The position numbers were made by a program, and so were the translations under genes. Source: Rhodococcus sp. 14-2470-1b (GTDB lineage: Bacteria; Actinomycetota; Actinomycetes; Mycobacteriales; Mycobacteriaceae). From it: a DNA stretch of 64,000 nt. Positions 45,595-57,119 of the stretch are shown one piece after another. The DNA lies in NCBI RefSeq assembly GCF_002259415.1, contig NZ_NPFY01000004.1, positions 62,001-126,000 of the forward strand, given 5' to 3'. The notes under the pieces are model-generated. The model saw only the letters and a program-made list of their open reading frames with translations. It did not search any database and had not been told where the DNA came from. Each line of letters starts with the position of its first letter. The stretch's first letter is position 1.

Positions 45595-46368
45595 CTACTC
45601 GATGGTCAGCGCGTCGGAATTCTCGAGCGCGTCGGCGCGCGAGGTGTCCTTCAACGCAACACCGGACCTGCCGAGCCTGCGAGCGCCGGCGACGAGACTG
45701 GCAACGATCCTGGCGGACTGCTCGTACCCGAGCCCTTCCGGCGGATGAATGTTGGAGATGCAGTTGCGGTCGGCGTCGGACTTTCCCGGTGCGGGCAGAT
45801 GCGTCAGGTAGATCCCCAGACTGTCCGCTACCGACAGCCCGGGCCGCTCACCGATGAGTACGACGACGGTGCGAACACCCATTGCCTCCGCGATGTGGTC
45901 ACCCAACGCAACGCGGGCCTCGGTGGCGATGACGGGCGGGGCAATGCTGTACACATCGGACAGTTCCTCGACCAGCGCCGCGAGCATCGACGGTCCATGA
46001 TCCATCAGAGCCCGGGGCGACAGCCCGTCACCGAGGACGAATCCGAGGTCGAAGTCACCTGGGGTGATGGAGGACAGGTCGTCGGGGGTCCGTCCGAGAT
46101 CAGGCCGTCGCAGGTACTCGGCGCGAGAGGTCGCCTTGGACGTCACGACGGCCGGTACCCCGATGCCGATCTTGTCCACGGCCGACACAGTCTCGTCGAT
46201 GTCCAGCGGCATGTGCACGGCATCCCGCGCAGCCGCGTGTGCCGATCGGAACTCGAGCACCCGGCGGGTGGGCAGCGAGTCTCCGGTACGTCCCAGTCCG
46301 ATTCGCGCCTGCGTGCTCAGACGCAGCTCCTGCCAGAACCCGTCGTCGGCGCGTTCTACGGCGCTCAT
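45595..46368 (-). CDS. eutC: Ethanolamine ammonia-lyase, small subunit
   Basis: The 257-residue small subunit of the adenosylcobalamin-dependent lyase splits ethanolamine into acetaldehyde and ammonia. EutC signatures are present: STQARIGLGRTGDSLPT near the start, FVLGDGLSPRAL, VLIGERPGLSVADSLGIYLT, and NCISNIHPPEGLGYEQSA. The ATG at 46368 overlaps the eutB stop as ATGA. A longer frame running to 47100 is only antisense-like shadow of eutB. No microcompartment shell genes are nearby, so free acetaldehyde must be handled by cytosolic enzymes. Confidence 0.96.
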   Translation of the reverse strand: MSAVERADDGFWQELRLSTQARIGLGRTGDSLPTRRVLEFRSAHAAARDAVHMPLDIDETVSAVDKIGIGVPAVVTSKATSRAEYLRRPDLGRTPDDLSSITPGDFDLGFVLGDGLSPRALMDHGPSMLAALVEELSDVYSIAPPVIATEARVALGDHIAEAMGVRTVVVLIGERPGLSVADSLGIYLTHLPAPGKSDADRNCISNIHPPEGLGYEQSARIVASLVAGARRLGRSGVALKDTSRADALENSDALTIE

Positions 46369-47777
46369 CGTGCACTCGTCAGCGAACGCAACGGCGACCC
46401 CAGTGCGTCGACGTCGAGGATTCGACCGCTGCCGTCGACCATGCCGAGCCGGTCCAGCCATGCTGCGAATTCCGGTGCAGGCTTCAGCCCGAGCACCTGC
46501 CGCACGTACAGAACGTCGTGGAAGCTCAAACTCTGGTAGCCGAGCATCACGTCGTCGGCTCCCGGGACCGCGATGACGAAGGCAACCCCGGCTGTACCCA
46601 GCAGCGTGAGAAGGGTGTCCATGTCGTCCTGATCCGCCTCGGCGTGGTTGGTGTAGCAGACGTCGACACCCATCGGCAGGCCCAGAAGCTTGCCGCAGAA
46701 GTGATCCTCCAGCCCGGCACGGACGATCTGCTTGCCGTCGTACAGGTACTCCGGTCCGATGAATCCGACGACGGTGTTGACCAGCAACGGTTCGAGATCG
46801 CGGCACACGGCGTACGCACGCGCCTCCAAGGTCTGCTGATCGACCGGGCGTCCCCCTGTGCCGAGGTGGGCACCTGCACTGAGGGCCGAACCCTGCCCTG
46901 TTTCCAGGTACATGACGTTGTTCCCGACGGTTCCCCGGTGCAGCGACCGGCCTGCCTCGTTGGCCTCTCGTAGCACTGAGACGTCGACACCGAAACCCGA
47001 ATTCGCTCCTTCCGTCCCGGCCACGGACTGGAACACCAGATCCACCGGAACACCCTTGCCGATCAGTTCCATCGTCGTCGTGACATGCGAGAGCACACAC
47101 GACTGTGTGGGGATCTCGAACCGTTGCCGGATCTCGTCCAGCAGGTACAGCAGGTCGGAGGTCGCGTGCGGCGAGTCCGTCGCGGGGTTGATTCCGATGA
47201 CGGCGTCACCCGATCCGAGGAGCAGACCGTCGAGAGTGGCCGCAGCGATTCCACGCGGATCATCGGTCGGGTGATTGGGCTGCAACCGTGTGCTCAGAGT
47301 CCCCGGCAGTCCGACAGTCGTCCTGAACGCCGACGTCACCTCGGCCGCCCGCGCAACCGAGATCAGATCCTGATTGCGCATGATCTTGCTGACGGCCGCA
47401 ACCATTTCCGGTGTCAACCCTGCTGCGACGGATCGCAGTGTCGACGCCGAGTCCCGCGAAGCGGCGGCGTCGAGCAGCCAGTCCCGAAGTCCGCCGACCG
47501 TCAGGTGCGAGATCGCACCGAAGGCAGCGCGGTCGTGCGAGTCGATGATGAGCCGGGTGACCTCATCACTCTCGTACGGAACGAGGAGATCCTCGAGGAA
47601 CACGTCGAGCGAGACGTCGGACAGTGCCCATTGCGCAGCCGCTCGTTCGGCGTCGGACTGTGCCGCGCACCCGGCCAGTTCGTCACCCGACCGCAACGGG
47701 GTTGCCTTCGCCATCAGGTCGACGAGGCCGTCGAACGAGAAGTTGGCACCGGAGACTTGGTGTGAATACTTGCTCAT
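46365..47777 (-). CDS. eutB: Ethanolamine ammonia-lyase, large subunit
   Basis: The 470-residue catalytic subunit binds ethanolamine and adenosylcobalamin with EutC. Typical EutB segments are IMRNQDLISVARA, TRLQPNHPTDDPRGI, DAVIGINPATDS, FQSVAGTEGANSGFGV, LETGQGSALSAGAH and CYTNHAEADQDDMD. I use ATG 47777 (MSKYSHQ), which overlaps the permease stop as ATGA and fits family length. The longer frame to 47900 lies inside the permease gene. It forms a three-gene coupled unit with the permease and eutC. Confidence 0.97.
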   Translation of the reverse strand: MSKYSHQVSGANFSFDGLVDLMAKATPLRSGDELAGCAAQSDAERAAAQWALSDVSLDVFLEDLLVPYESDEVTRLIIDSHDRAAFGAISHLTVGGLRDWLLDAAASRDSASTLRSVAAGLTPEMVAAVSKIMRNQDLISVARAAEVTSAFRTTVGLPGTLSTRLQPNHPTDDPRGIAAATLDGLLLGSGDAVIGINPATDSPHATSDLLYLLDEIRQRFEIPTQSCVLSHVTTTMELIGKGVPVDLVFQSVAGTEGANSGFGVDVSVLREANEAGRSLHRGTVGNNVMYLETGQGSALSAGAHLGTGGRPVDQQTLEARAYAVCRDLEPLLVNTVVGFIGPEYLYDGKQIVRAGLEDHFCGKLLGLPMGVDVCYTNHAEADQDDMDTLLTLLGTAGVAFVIAVPGADDVMLGYQSLSFHDVLYVRQVLGLKPAPEFAAWLDRLGMVDGSGRILDVDALGSPLRSLTSAR

Positions 47778-49213
47778 TCGAGTTCGGCTTCTGCTTTCGC
47801 GAGGGCTGCGAATTCTTCGTCCGGCGAGTTGGCCACGAGGTGGTGACGGCTGTAGAGCCCGAAGTACAGCATGAACGCGGCGAACACCCCGAGGCACCAC
47901 AATGCCGCTGTGCTGTCGACGAGGAACGTGGCCACCACGGCCAGAGCTGCCACGACGAGCGCGAACCCCGTGGTGACGATGCCGCCCGGGGTCCGGTACG
48001 GCCGCGGCATGGTCGGCTCCTTACGTCGCAGGACGATGTGACTGACCATCATCAGAACGTAACTGAGCGCGGCACCGAAAACGGCCATGTTGAGCAACAT
48101 CGCTCCCTGGCCCGTGAGCGAGAGGAGGAAACCGATGATGCCGGGGACGATCAGCGCGAGTGTCGGAGCCTTCCGAGAGTTGGTCACCGACAGGGTCTTC
48201 GGCAGGTACCCGGCCCGCGACAGTGCGAAGAGCTGACGCGAGTAGGCGTACATGATCGAGAAGAAGCTGGCGACGAGACCGGCGAGCCCGATGTAATTGA
48301 CCACCTTGGCGGCAGTCCCGTCACCGAGAGCCTCGACCAGCGGGTTGCCCGACGCCTGCATGGCGTCGGCGCCGCCCGCGCCGGTCACCAGGAACAAGAC
48401 CCCGGCTCCGGTCAGCAACAGGACTCCCATGGCCGCGATGATGCCGCGTGGCACGTTCTTGGTGGGGTCCTTCGCTTCTTCCGCGGCGAGCGGAACCCCT
48501 TCGATGGCAAGGAAGAACCAGATCGCGAACGGAACCGCCGCCCAGATTCCGAGATAACCGAACGGTAGAAAGCTCGAGGCGCCCGCGGCGTCCGTCGGCG
48601 CGATGTCGGTCAGGTTGGCCGAGTCGAACTGTCCCAGTGCCGATACCGCGAAGATCACCAGACCGACCAGGGCGATGGCGGTGATGACGAACATGATCTT
48701 GAGTGCCTCGCCGGCGCCCGCGAGGTGGATACCGATGAAGATGGCGTACACCGCGAGGTACACCCACCATCCGTCGGTGATGCCGAACAGTCCGAGCGAC
48801 TCGACGTAGGCACCGATGAAGGTCGCGATGGCTGCCGGAGCGATGGCGTACTCGATGAGAATGGCGGTACCGGTGGCGAATCCACCCCACGGTCCGAGAG
48901 CGCGACGAGCGAACGTGTACCCGCCGCCTGCCGCGGGCAACGCCGAGGACATCTCGGCCATGCCGAGGACCATGGCCAGATACATGCCTGCGATGAGGAT
49001 GCCGGCGATCAGCAATCCACCGAAGCCACCCTGTTCCAGACCGAAGTTCCAGCCCGAGTAGTCACCGGAGATGACATAACTGACGCCGAGTCCCGCGAGG
49101 AGGACCCACCCTGCGGTTCCCTTTTTCAACTGGCGTCTGGCCAGATAGTCGCTTCCCTCGACGTGCGACTCGGTCCCGTCGTGATGGGTGGGTGTTGGTT
49201 CTGTGACGGACAT
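47774..49213 (-). CDS. eat: Ethanolamine permease (APC superfamily)
   Basis: The 479-residue membrane protein has about 12 hydrophobic segments and begins with a polar ~45-residue head. VSYVISGDYSGWNFGL, SALPAAGGGYTFARRALGPWGG and YSRQLFALSRAGYLP are typical of actinobacterial ethanolamine permeases. It imports ethanolamine across the cell membrane for EutBC. The ATG at 49213 is preceded by GAGAGG at 6 nt. The C-terminal stop overlaps eutB (ATGA), which strongly supports the substrate. A longer frame to 49300 has no homology in its added part. Confidence 0.93.
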   Translation of the reverse strand: MSVTEPTPTHHDGTESHVEGSDYLARRQLKKGTAGWVLLAGLGVSYVISGDYSGWNFGLEQGGFGGLLIAGILIAGMYLAMVLGMAEMSSALPAAGGGYTFARRALGPWGGFATGTAILIEYAIAPAAIATFIGAYVESLGLFGITDGWWVYLAVYAIFIGIHLAGAGEALKIMFVITAIALVGLVIFAVSALGQFDSANLTDIAPTDAAGASSFLPFGYLGIWAAVPFAIWFFLAIEGVPLAAEEAKDPTKNVPRGIIAAMGVLLLTGAGVLFLVTGAGGADAMQASGNPLVEALGDGTAAKVVNYIGLAGLVASFFSIMYAYSRQLFALSRAGYLPKTLSVTNSRKAPTLALIVPGIIGFLLSLTGQGAMLLNMAVFGAALSYVLMMVSHIVLRRKEPTMPRPYRTPGGIVTTGFALVVAALAVVATFLVDSTAALWCLGVFAAFMLYFGLYSRHHLVANSPDEEFAALAKAEAELE

Positions 49214-49323
49214 GGCCGGCCTCTCTCGAAGCGATGAGACTTCTTTCGCGGGTGAGCGAATCCGAATCAAGATATGCCCGCGGTGTAAGCACCGAGTCAT
49301 CGCAATATGACGAGGGAATTACG

Positions 49324-50295
49324 TCAGTGGCTCGGTGTCGGACCGACATCTCCCTCGTCGGGTTCTGCGACTGTCAGTACTGCGTCCACCACAGCCTTGT
49401 TGGTCTCGAGCTCACGCTCCAGCCGCCGGAGTGTGTGCGCGATCGAAGATTCGACCGAGTCGCCGACGAGGTCGACGCTCGCGACCAGAAGGATCTGCTT
49501 CGGACCGACGAATTCGATGCGAACGAACCGAACGGACGCCACTTCCGGAAGCTGTTCGATTCGCTCCACCACTGCATTCCATAATGCGCGTGACCCCGGT
49601 TCGCCGGTGAGGAAACGTCGATTTCGGTCGATGAGCACGAAGGCGACGACGGCGAGCAGGACACCGACGAGAATCGATCCGACGGCGTCGTAGGCACTCG
49701 ATCCGGTGAGTTGATGCAGGCCGATACCCGCACCGGCGATGACGATGCCGATGAGGGCCGCGCTGTCCTCGGCGAACACGGCACGCAGTGTCGGGTCGGA
49801 CGTCTCGAGCGCGTAGTCGAAGAAGTCCTTCTCGTATTCGGCTGCTTCACCGCGGATCTGCCGAACCGACTGCAGGAAAGAGATACCTTCCAGGACGAAC
49901 GCCAACGCGAGCACGACGTACGCGACGGTGTAGTTCTCGCTGCTGGACTCTCCCGCCAGAAGTGAGGTGATGCCGTGCCAGATCGACACCGCTGCGCCCG
50001 CGACGAACAGCCCGACCGCGGCGAGGGTCGACCAGAAGTACGCCTCCCTGCCGTATCCCAACGGTCTCTGCTCGTCCGGCCCACGCGAACCCCGCTTGTT
50101 CGCAACGAGCAAAAAGATCTCGTTGCCGGTGTCCGCCCACGAGTGCGACGCCTCGGCGACCATCGACGCCGATCCGGTGATGACCGCCGCGACCGTCTTG
50201 GCTATCGCGACACCCAGATTGGCGGCGAAGGCAATGACGACGGTTCGAAGGCTCTCGGTCTCCGCACCGGCAGACGTCGTGCTGGAAGATTTCAC
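49324..50295 (-). CDS. Cation diffusion facilitator family transporter
   Basis: The 323-residue CDF protein has an N-terminal transmembrane domain with the metal-site motif HSWADTGNE (~50-58) and a second DSAAL segment near residue 175. A cytoplasmic C-terminal domain follows (ALWNAVVERIEQLPEVASV). It probably exports Zn, Co, Fe or Mn in exchange for protons; the metal cannot be told. The start is GTG at 50295, with TACAGT 7 nt upstream suggesting its own leaderless transcript. It sits between the aldehyde dehydrogenase pair and the ethanolamine operon. A link to cobalt supply for cobalamin is only a guess. Confidence 0.93.
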   Translation of the reverse strand: MKSSSTTSAGAETESLRTVVIAFAANLGVAIAKTVAAVITGSASMVAEASHSWADTGNEIFLLVANKRGSRGPDEQRPLGYGREAYFWSTLAAVGLFVAGAAVSIWHGITSLLAGESSSENYTVAYVVLALAFVLEGISFLQSVRQIRGEAAEYEKDFFDYALETSDPTLRAVFAEDSAALIGIVIAGAGIGLHQLTGSSAYDAVGSILVGVLLAVVAFVLIDRNRRFLTGEPGSRALWNAVVERIEQLPEVASVRFVRIEFVGPKQILLVASVDLVGDSVESSIAHTLRRLERELETNKAVVDAVLTVAEPDEGDVGPTPSH

Positions 50296-50302
50296 GCGCT
50301 CG

Positions 50303-50308
50303 ACTGTA
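50303..50308 (-). promoter_or_regulatory. Leaderless-type -10 box for the CDF transporter gene
   Basis: TACAGT on the minus strand is followed by 7 nt and the GTG start codon. No ribosome site lies between them. It falls in the 36-bp gap after the DUF779 gene. Confidence 0.5.
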
Positions 50309-50331
50309 GGCGTCCACCCCCTTGTGAGTGG

Positions 50332-50873
50332 TCAGCCCTGCAGCATGCCCGGCACCGGGCAGGCGTCGACGGCTTCGGCGACGACGATGACATCGTCGGG
50401 AACCGGAGGCCGTCGCCCTTCTTCCCAGTCGACCCCGACGAACGGAGCCTGTTCTTTCAAGACGTCGAACTCCTCTGGGGTGAAGGCGCGTCCGCGGCTC
50501 AGGAATCGCAGCCCCTCGGGTGTCTCGAGCGAAAATCCGGAGCCGCGCCCGGGGACCACGTCGAGCACCATCTGGGTGTGCTTCCAGGCCTCGAACTGCG
50601 AACCCGAAATCCACACCGGCACAGCATCGTTTCCCTCGGGAAGATCCGTCGGGATGTCACCGACTCCGAGCCTCAGGTCCAACAGTCCGAGGAGCACGTC
50701 TCGGTCACCGACGATGAACTCCCCTGCCGGGTAGCACATCGGCGACGAACCGTCGCAGCACCCACCGGACTGATGCATCATCAACGCGCCGTGGATACCG
50801 CCGAGGCGACGGAGAAGCTCCATCGCCCCGGCGGTGGTTCTGAGTCGGGCCGGAGGCCTGACCACGGGCGACA

Positions 50874-50874
<1 letters not shown>
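50332..50874 (-). CDS. DUF779 protein, partner of the aldehyde dehydrogenase
   Basis: The 180-residue protein has the DUF779 hallmark QSGGCCDGSSPMCY (Cys39, Cys40, Cys47) and the later ETPEGLRFLSRGRAF segment. DUF779 genes commonly follow acetaldehyde-type aldehyde dehydrogenase genes in actinobacteria and pseudomonads. The biochemical role is unknown, and the cysteines suggest metal or redox function. The start overlaps the dehydrogenase stop by one base (TGATG), so translation is coupled. About 50 C-terminal residues extend past where many family members end. Confidence 0.9.
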
Positions 50875-52397
<1,523 letters not shown>

Positions 52398-52449
52398 CTG
52401 GTGACTCCTTCGTCGTTCATCAACTGATGTGATTCAAGACACTAGAGCC

Positions 52450-52461
52450 TGCAACGTTGCA
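52450..52461. promoter_or_regulatory. Palindromic candidate operator upstream of the aldehyde dehydrogenase
   Basis: TGCAACGTTGCA is a perfect 12-bp palindrome, and a partial second copy (ACGTTGCTGCA) follows within 15 bp. It lies 53 bp before the dehydrogenase start and just after the stop of the GAF-type regulator. That is a good position for activator or repressor binding. Confidence 0.5.
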
Positions 52462-52514
52462 ACTACGTTGCTGCACTGCGTGCACCTTTTGTGGTGTGCA
52501 CGAAGCGCGACAGG

Positions 52515-53810
52515 TCAGACGCCGAGTTGGCGGTCGAGATGCTCGATCCTGGCGCTGACCTGGCCGTACAGTGCAGAGTCGCGGCTGAGCGTCGCCCGGT
52601 AGGCCTCCCACGCGTACACATCGGTACGACCATGGATCGACGAGGTCCACTGCGCGAGCAGTACCGGGTCTCCCGCGCGCAGCAGGGCTGCCTGGACCCG
52701 GGAGCGCAGTTCCTCTCGGATGTCCTCGATACCCGGGGCAGTCGATCCGGGAAGGACAGGACCGGTGTAGATGCGCAACGCTCCCTCGACATCGCCCCGA
52801 TCGAGGGCTCGCCGGATATCGGAGACGTCGGTGGTCAGTTCACCCACCAGGCGATACGGCCTCGACGCCAGGCCTGCGCTTCCGAATGCCTTACGCAACC
52901 GCGACATTTCGGCACGTATGGTCACCGAGTCCAGTTCCTGCTCGTCGAGCAGTACGGCGAGATGATCGGAACTGAGGCCTTCCGGGTGATCGGCCAAGAG
53001 CAACAGGATCTCCGCATGCCGCTGCGACAGCGCGCTACGTCCACTCCCCTTCGTCAGACCAGGTCGCCCAGAACCCAGCACTTCCAGACGAGGGGCACTG
53101 TCGCCCAGCGACTTCGGCGAGTTCATCAGATGAACACGCAATTCCGACTCGGCGGCGGCAACAGTGGCGCGGATCAGGGACAACACCTCGGGAACCGCAA
53201 CCCGAGGCCCGCCGGTGATATCGATCGCGCCGAGAATCTGTCCGCTCGTCGGGTGATGGACGGGCGCCGCGGAACAACTCCACTCGTGCACGGTCCTGCT
53301 GAAATGCTCGGCGGCGAAGATCTGGACGCAGTGATCGACCGCGAGCGCGGTGCCGGGAGCGTTGGTCCCCTTGCTCTCCTCGCTCCAGTCGACGCCCTCG
53401 GCGAAGTTCATCGACATCGCGCGATCTTTCGCAGCCGAATCTCCTTCGACCCACAGCAACCGACCCTCGGCGTCGGAGATCGCGACGAGCAAGCCGGTAT
53501 CCGCGGCATCCTCGACCAGCAACTTGCGGATGACCGGCCTGATGATGGACATGGGGTGCTCGGAGCGATAGCGCTCCAGTTCCTCGCCGGACAACACGAC
53601 CGAGTCGTTTCCACCGTCAGGGTCGACACCTTTGGTGCGGCTGCGCATCCAGGAATCGAGCACCACGGAACGAACACTCGCGGTGGACGACGAGTCCTCG
53701 ACGAAGGAGCGGTGCGCTGTGGTCACCCGACGTGCGAGCACGTCGATGTCCTCACCAGGGCGAAGGGCAACCCAGGGGTTCCCCTGTCCTGGCGTTCTTC
53801 CAGTCATCAC
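52515..53810 (-). CDS. GAF-domain transcriptional regulator (AcoR-like sensor without AAA+ domain)
   Basis: The 431-residue protein starts like AcoR/sigma-54 activators (VVLDSWMRS, then a GAF domain with VSDAEGRLLW-like wording and the NAPGTALAVDHCVQIFAAEHF signature, ~85-230). It lacks the AAA+ ATPase and Fis helices. Instead the C-terminal half has a winged-helix-like segment (LSQRHAEILLLLADHPEGLS, then TIRAEMSRLRKAFG) and a helical BTAD-like end. It probably senses a small molecule such as an aldehyde or alcohol and controls the adjacent aldehyde dehydrogenase. The start is GTG 53810 (ATG at 53807 is the next codon), with AGAGG upstream. Confidence 0.85.
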   Translation of the reverse strand: MMTGRTPGQGNPWVALRPGEDIDVLARRVTTAHRSFVEDSSSTASVRSVVLDSWMRSRTKGVDPDGGNDSVVLSGEELERYRSEHPMSIIRPVIRKLLVEDAADTGLLVAISDAEGRLLWVEGDSAAKDRAMSMNFAEGVDWSEESKGTNAPGTALAVDHCVQIFAAEHFSRTVHEWSCSAAPVHHPTSGQILGAIDITGGPRVAVPEVLSLIRATVAAAESELRVHLMNSPKSLGDSAPRLEVLGSGRPGLTKGSGRSALSQRHAEILLLLADHPEGLSSDHLAVLLDEQELDSVTIRAEMSRLRKAFGSAGLASRPYRLVGELTTDVSDIRRALDRGDVEGALRIYTGPVLPGSTAPGIEDIREELRSRVQAALLRAGDPVLLAQWTSSIHGRTDVYAWEAYRATLSRDSALYGQVSARIEHLDRQLGV

Positions 53811-53986
53811 ACAAGTACCTCTTCTGGCGCGGTCACACTACTGTAACGCAGCTCACACACGCAGAATACAGGCCCACCGAGCCCGGCGGGGATCGCCGAG
53901 GCCGGAGGGCCCGTGCATTCTCGACCTGCGTCGCGGTGTTCCAGAACAGAGCGGTGTTCCCGGACCGAGCTGGGTGCCCGGCGCGG

Positions 53987-54121
53987 TCAGCGCTTCTTGA
54001 CGGTCGCCGAGATGTCGATGCCGGTGTCGCCCGAGGCCTTCATTTTCTTGTCCGCGCGCTTCTCCTTCAACGACTTTCCTTGCTTCTTGGACATCGAACT
54101 GCGAGGAGATTTGTCAGACAT
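53987..54121 (-). CDS. Small lysine-rich conserved protein (44 aa)
   Basis: The 44-residue basic protein begins MSDKSPRSSMSKKQGKSL and ends in a TVKKR tail. Short proteins of this kind are recurrent in actinobacterial genomes and have no known function. I start it at ATG 54121; the frame extends to 54190, but the added part has no similar character. It lies 52 bp after mftG on the same strand, so it may be co-transcribed. Confidence 0.7.
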   Translation of the reverse strand: MSDKSPRSSMSKKQGKSLKEKRADKKMKASGDTGIDISATVKKR

Positions 54122-54173
54122 GGCGGAGTGCCCCATTCTCTGCGGAACCGAGAATGGTCCACAGACCACGAAC

Positions 54174-55622
54174 TTACGCCACCGAACCACGAATGAGGTC
54201 GCAGGCGCGTTCGGCGAGCATGATCGCCGTCGCGTGGGGCCCTCGCGAAGGAACGACGGGGAAGGCAGACGTGTCGACCACGTACAACCCGTCGACCCCG
54301 CGCACCGCGCACGTGTCGTCCAGGACGGCGTCCGGCCCGCCCATCGCGCAGCTCCCCGAGAGGTGAAGCGATGTCCCCAGCCTGGCGCGCACGAACCGGT
54401 CGAGGTCGCCCTCGACCGGTTCGGTGTTCTCGACGAGCTCGGCGACGAGTTCGAGTCCGGACGCCAACGCCCGCCGGTCGGAGACGGACTCCAGGTACCG
54501 GTAACGAACCCGAGGCGCGATCGCCGGATCGGAGGACACCAGTTCGATGTCCCCTCTCGATTCGGGTCGCATCAGGCCGACGCCGATCAACGGATCCCCG
54601 GCCGGGAGGCCTGCGATCATGCGGTCGAACGGAACCGAGTAGGGACGGATCTCGAGGTCCCCGACGTGCAGCACAGCCTCCATGGGCGACGACGCACTGT
54701 CGGTCGACGAAACACCGTACGGCAGAGTAACTTCCGGATGATCGCTGAAACCGCGTCCCACGTTGGGTTGATCCACGATCGTCCTGATTTCCAGCGCACC
54801 AAGACGGTCTGCCGGCCCGATACCGGAGAGCATCAGCAACTGCGGGGTACGAACAGCCCCTGCGCACAGCACAATTCGCTCCGCCCGGAGCATCTGCCTC
54901 GCACCGCCGTGGTCGACGGCAACCCCGACCGCGTGCAACCGATCGACCATGATCTCGAGAACGGTCGCATCGCTGCGCACCTGAAGGTTGGGACGATCCA
55001 ATGCCGGAAACAGATACGCCAGAGCAGCATTCGTTCGCACTCCTCCGAAGATGTTGCGCGGCACCGGTCCTACGCCGTCCTCCGAGTACGGCGAGTTCTT
55101 GTCCTCGTCGAACGCGAAACCGGCGCGTTGGGCTGCAGCAACGAACGTCTCCGACATGGGACTTCCCGCACCGGGCAGCACCCGCGACACGGGCATCGGC
55201 CCCTTGCTGCCGTGATAGGGCGCACTGAAATCGAGGTCTCGTTCCAGCGCAGAGAAGTACGGAAGTACGTCTGCGAAGGACCACGATGCGGGCCACGCGT
55301 CGAAGTCGTCCGGCCGGGCGCGCACGAAATACCCACCGTTGACCGCGCCCGACCCACCGAGCACTCTCCCCCGCGAGACCCGAGCCGCGATACCGTCGGC
55401 CAGATCGGCGAAGTACGTGTCGAGCCACGGACTGTCGGCCCCCAGGGGAAGTACACGTGCGTCGAGCACATCCGGCGGAACCTCGTCGACGGTCCGGAAT
55501 CCGGGCCCTGCTTCGAGGAGCAGGACCGAGCACGAAGGATCCTCGCTGAGCCTCGACGCGACGACGGCGCCGCACGATCCGCCGCCGACGACGATCACGT
55601 CGACCGTGCGGCTAGGGCTCAT
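54174..55622 (-). CDS. mftG: Mycofactocin-system GMC oxidoreductase
   Basis: The 482-residue flavoprotein belongs to the GMC family. It has the FAD site [17 protein letters not shown] at the N-terminus, the [12 protein letters not shown] signature (~90), the [16 protein letters not shown] signature (~265) and the C-terminal HLSGSCAMG and [13 protein letters not shown] active-site region. MftG of mycobacteria links mycofactocinol re-oxidation to the respiratory chain. ATG 55622 overlaps the mftF stop as ATGA, which supports the assignment. A longer frame to 56285 is a shadow of mftF. Confidence 0.93.
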   Translation of the reverse strand: MSPSRTVDVIVVGGGSCGAVVASRLSEDPSCSVLLLEAGPGFRTVDEVPPDVLDARVLPLGADSPWLDTYFADLADGIAARVSRGRVLGGSGAVNGGYFVRARPDDFDAWPASWSFADVLPYFSALERDLDFSAPYHGSKGPMPVSRVLPGAGSPMSETFVAAAQRAGFAFDEDKNSPYSEDGVGPVPRNIFGGVRTNAALAYLFPALDRPNLQVRSDATVLEIMVDRLHAVGVAVDHGGARQMLRAERIVLCAGAVRTPQLLMLSGIGPADRLGALEIRTIVDQPNVGRGFSDHPEVTLPYGVSSTDSASSPMEAVLHVGDLEIRPYSVPFDRMIAGLPAGDPLIGVGLMRPESRGDIELVSSDPAIAPRVRYRYLESVSDRRALASGLELVAELVENTEPVEGDLDRFVRARLGTSLHLSGSCAMGGPDAVLDDTCAVRGVDGLYVVDTSAFPVVPSRGPHATAIMLAERACDLIRGSVA

Positions 55623-57016
55623 GTGTCCATTCGGGGTGTCAGGGCTTTCAGGCTGCGAGACCGGACCGCCCCGGTCCACAATCCGGCTCCGTACGCGACG
55701 TCGTCGACGCGCTTGAAGAACGCATACCGAACGGGGTCGAGCCCACCGAGCTCGCGATGCTTGTACCAGTCCGTCATCGCGTCTGCGACAGCGATTCCAA
55801 GCGCGATCCTTCGTATTCGACTCGACAGCACGACCGCCAGAAGTGTGATGGGCCAATAATGTCGACACATCGCCGACGCAAGTTGCCAGAGCCCGCCGAC
55901 GAACCCTTCCGTCGCAAGGATCGCCGCGATGCGAGTCGGTTGGTCGAGTCCGAGGAACATCCTGCGGAGCCTGCCTATCGTCACCCCGAGTGTCAGCAAC
56001 GCGCCCAGAAGACCGAACTTGGTGAAACTGATCGCGAACAGGCAGGAGATCAGAGTCCACGGTGACATCGAGAGCGGAGGCACCATGCCCGGATGCCGGT
56101 CCGCGAGTGGACTCGCTCCGGTGCCGTAGAACAGCTTGCGGCCGAACCACCGACCGAACGTGACGCGATGATCGTGCGCGACGTTGGCCACGGGCTCGTA
56201 GCGCAGCCGCCACCCTGCCTCCTGCAACCGCCAGCAAAGATCGACGTCCTCGGCGACATGCATTGATTCGTCGAACCCGTTGCACTCCTCGGCGACGTGG
56301 CGACGGATGAGCATTGCGGCGCTCGGGACGTAGGAGACCGAGCTGCCCGCTCGAACCGCGGCCTCCTTGCGTCCGAGATCCAGCGACGACCGGGCGTGCT
56401 CGTACCGGGCCAGAGCGTTGCCTTCGGGTTCGAGGGCCACGATCCTCGGCGCGACCAGTGCGACCGCAGGGTCGGAGAAATGCCCGAGCATGACCTCGAG
56501 CCAGCCCTTGCGCGGCACCACGTCCGAATCCAGGAACGCCACGAAATCAGTTGTCGCGGAACGAAGTCCGGTGTTACGTGCTGCAGCGGGGCCTCGAGAA
56601 CTCTCGTGCCGCAGCGTCGTCACCCCACCGATGCTCCACGCAACCGGCGGTACCGTGACCGGCTCGTCGGATCCGTCGTCGACGACGATGACCTTCAGTC
56701 CGTGCAACGCAGGAAGGAGCCGGGACAGCCCTGCCGCGTTGTTCCTCAGCGGGATTACCACGGTGACGTCCTGCGGAGACGGGATGGACATCGGTCGCGG
56801 ATTCGCGACACCGGAATCCAGCAGTTTCCGCGCCACGAGCGCGGACTGCGAATCGGTCACCTCGAGAAATCCGTCGCCGATCATCGCCGCAGCGGTGGGT
56901 GCCAATTTCAGCATCCGAGTCGGGGAACCCCCGATCAGAACGCGCCCCTCCGAGTATGTGCGTACACGAGGATCGACGCGCACCCCGAATCCATCAGGCA
57001 ATCGTCCTTGACCCAT
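55619..57016 (-). CDS. mftF: Mycofactocin glycosyltransferase
   Basis: The 465-residue protein has the MftF N-terminus ([27 protein letters not shown]), a family-2 glycosyltransferase domain ([47 protein letters not shown]) and several C-terminal membrane segments. It attaches glucose units to the mycofactocin core. The start is uncertain: ATG 57016 fits family alignments, while ATGs at 57037 and 57079 are in frame. It lies between mftE and mftG. Confidence 0.92.
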   Translation of the reverse strand: MGQGRLPDGFGVRVDPRVRTYSEGRVLIGGSPTRMLKLAPTAAAMIGDGFLEVTDSQSALVARKLLDSGVANPRPMSIPSPQDVTVVIPLRNNAAGLSRLLPALHGLKVIVVDDGSDEPVTVPPVAWSIGGVTTLRHESSRGPAAARNTGLRSATTDFVAFLDSDVVPRKGWLEVMLGHFSDPAVALVAPRIVALEPEGNALARYEHARSSLDLGRKEAAVRAGSSVSYVPSAAMLIRRHVAEECNGFDESMHVAEDVDLCWRLQEAGWRLRYEPVANVAHDHRVTFGRWFGRKLFYGTGASPLADRHPGMVPPLSMSPWTLISCLFAISFTKFGLLGALLTLGVTIGRLRRMFLGLDQPTRIAAILATEGFVGGLWQLASAMCRHYWPITLLAVVLSSRIRRIALGIAVADAMTDWYKHRELGGLDPVRYAFFKRVDDVAYGAGLWTGAVRSRSLKALTPRMDT

Positions 57017-57119
57017 CAGGTGATCGTAAGCGGACATCGCCGCGAAGTGGTATCCGTGGACGCAGAAATTCGGAAACATACCCAGAGCCTGTTCGAGACC
57101 GGTTTTTCGGACCGCAGGT

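Noticed and set aside
45595-47100. Long N-terminal extension of EutC into eutB
   Set aside because: The extra residues are arginine-rich shadow of eutB. The true start at 46368 overlaps the eutB stop as ATGA and fits family length.
53884-53898. Hairpin CGGCG-N5-CGCCG between the GAF regulator and the small basic protein
   Set aside because: A 5-bp stem without a T-run in GC-rich DNA is expected by chance; not reported as a terminator.
54174-56285. Long N-terminal extension of MftG
   Set aside because: The extra part overlaps mftF in another frame. The FAD-binding start MSPSRTVDV at 55622 is the natural N-terminus.
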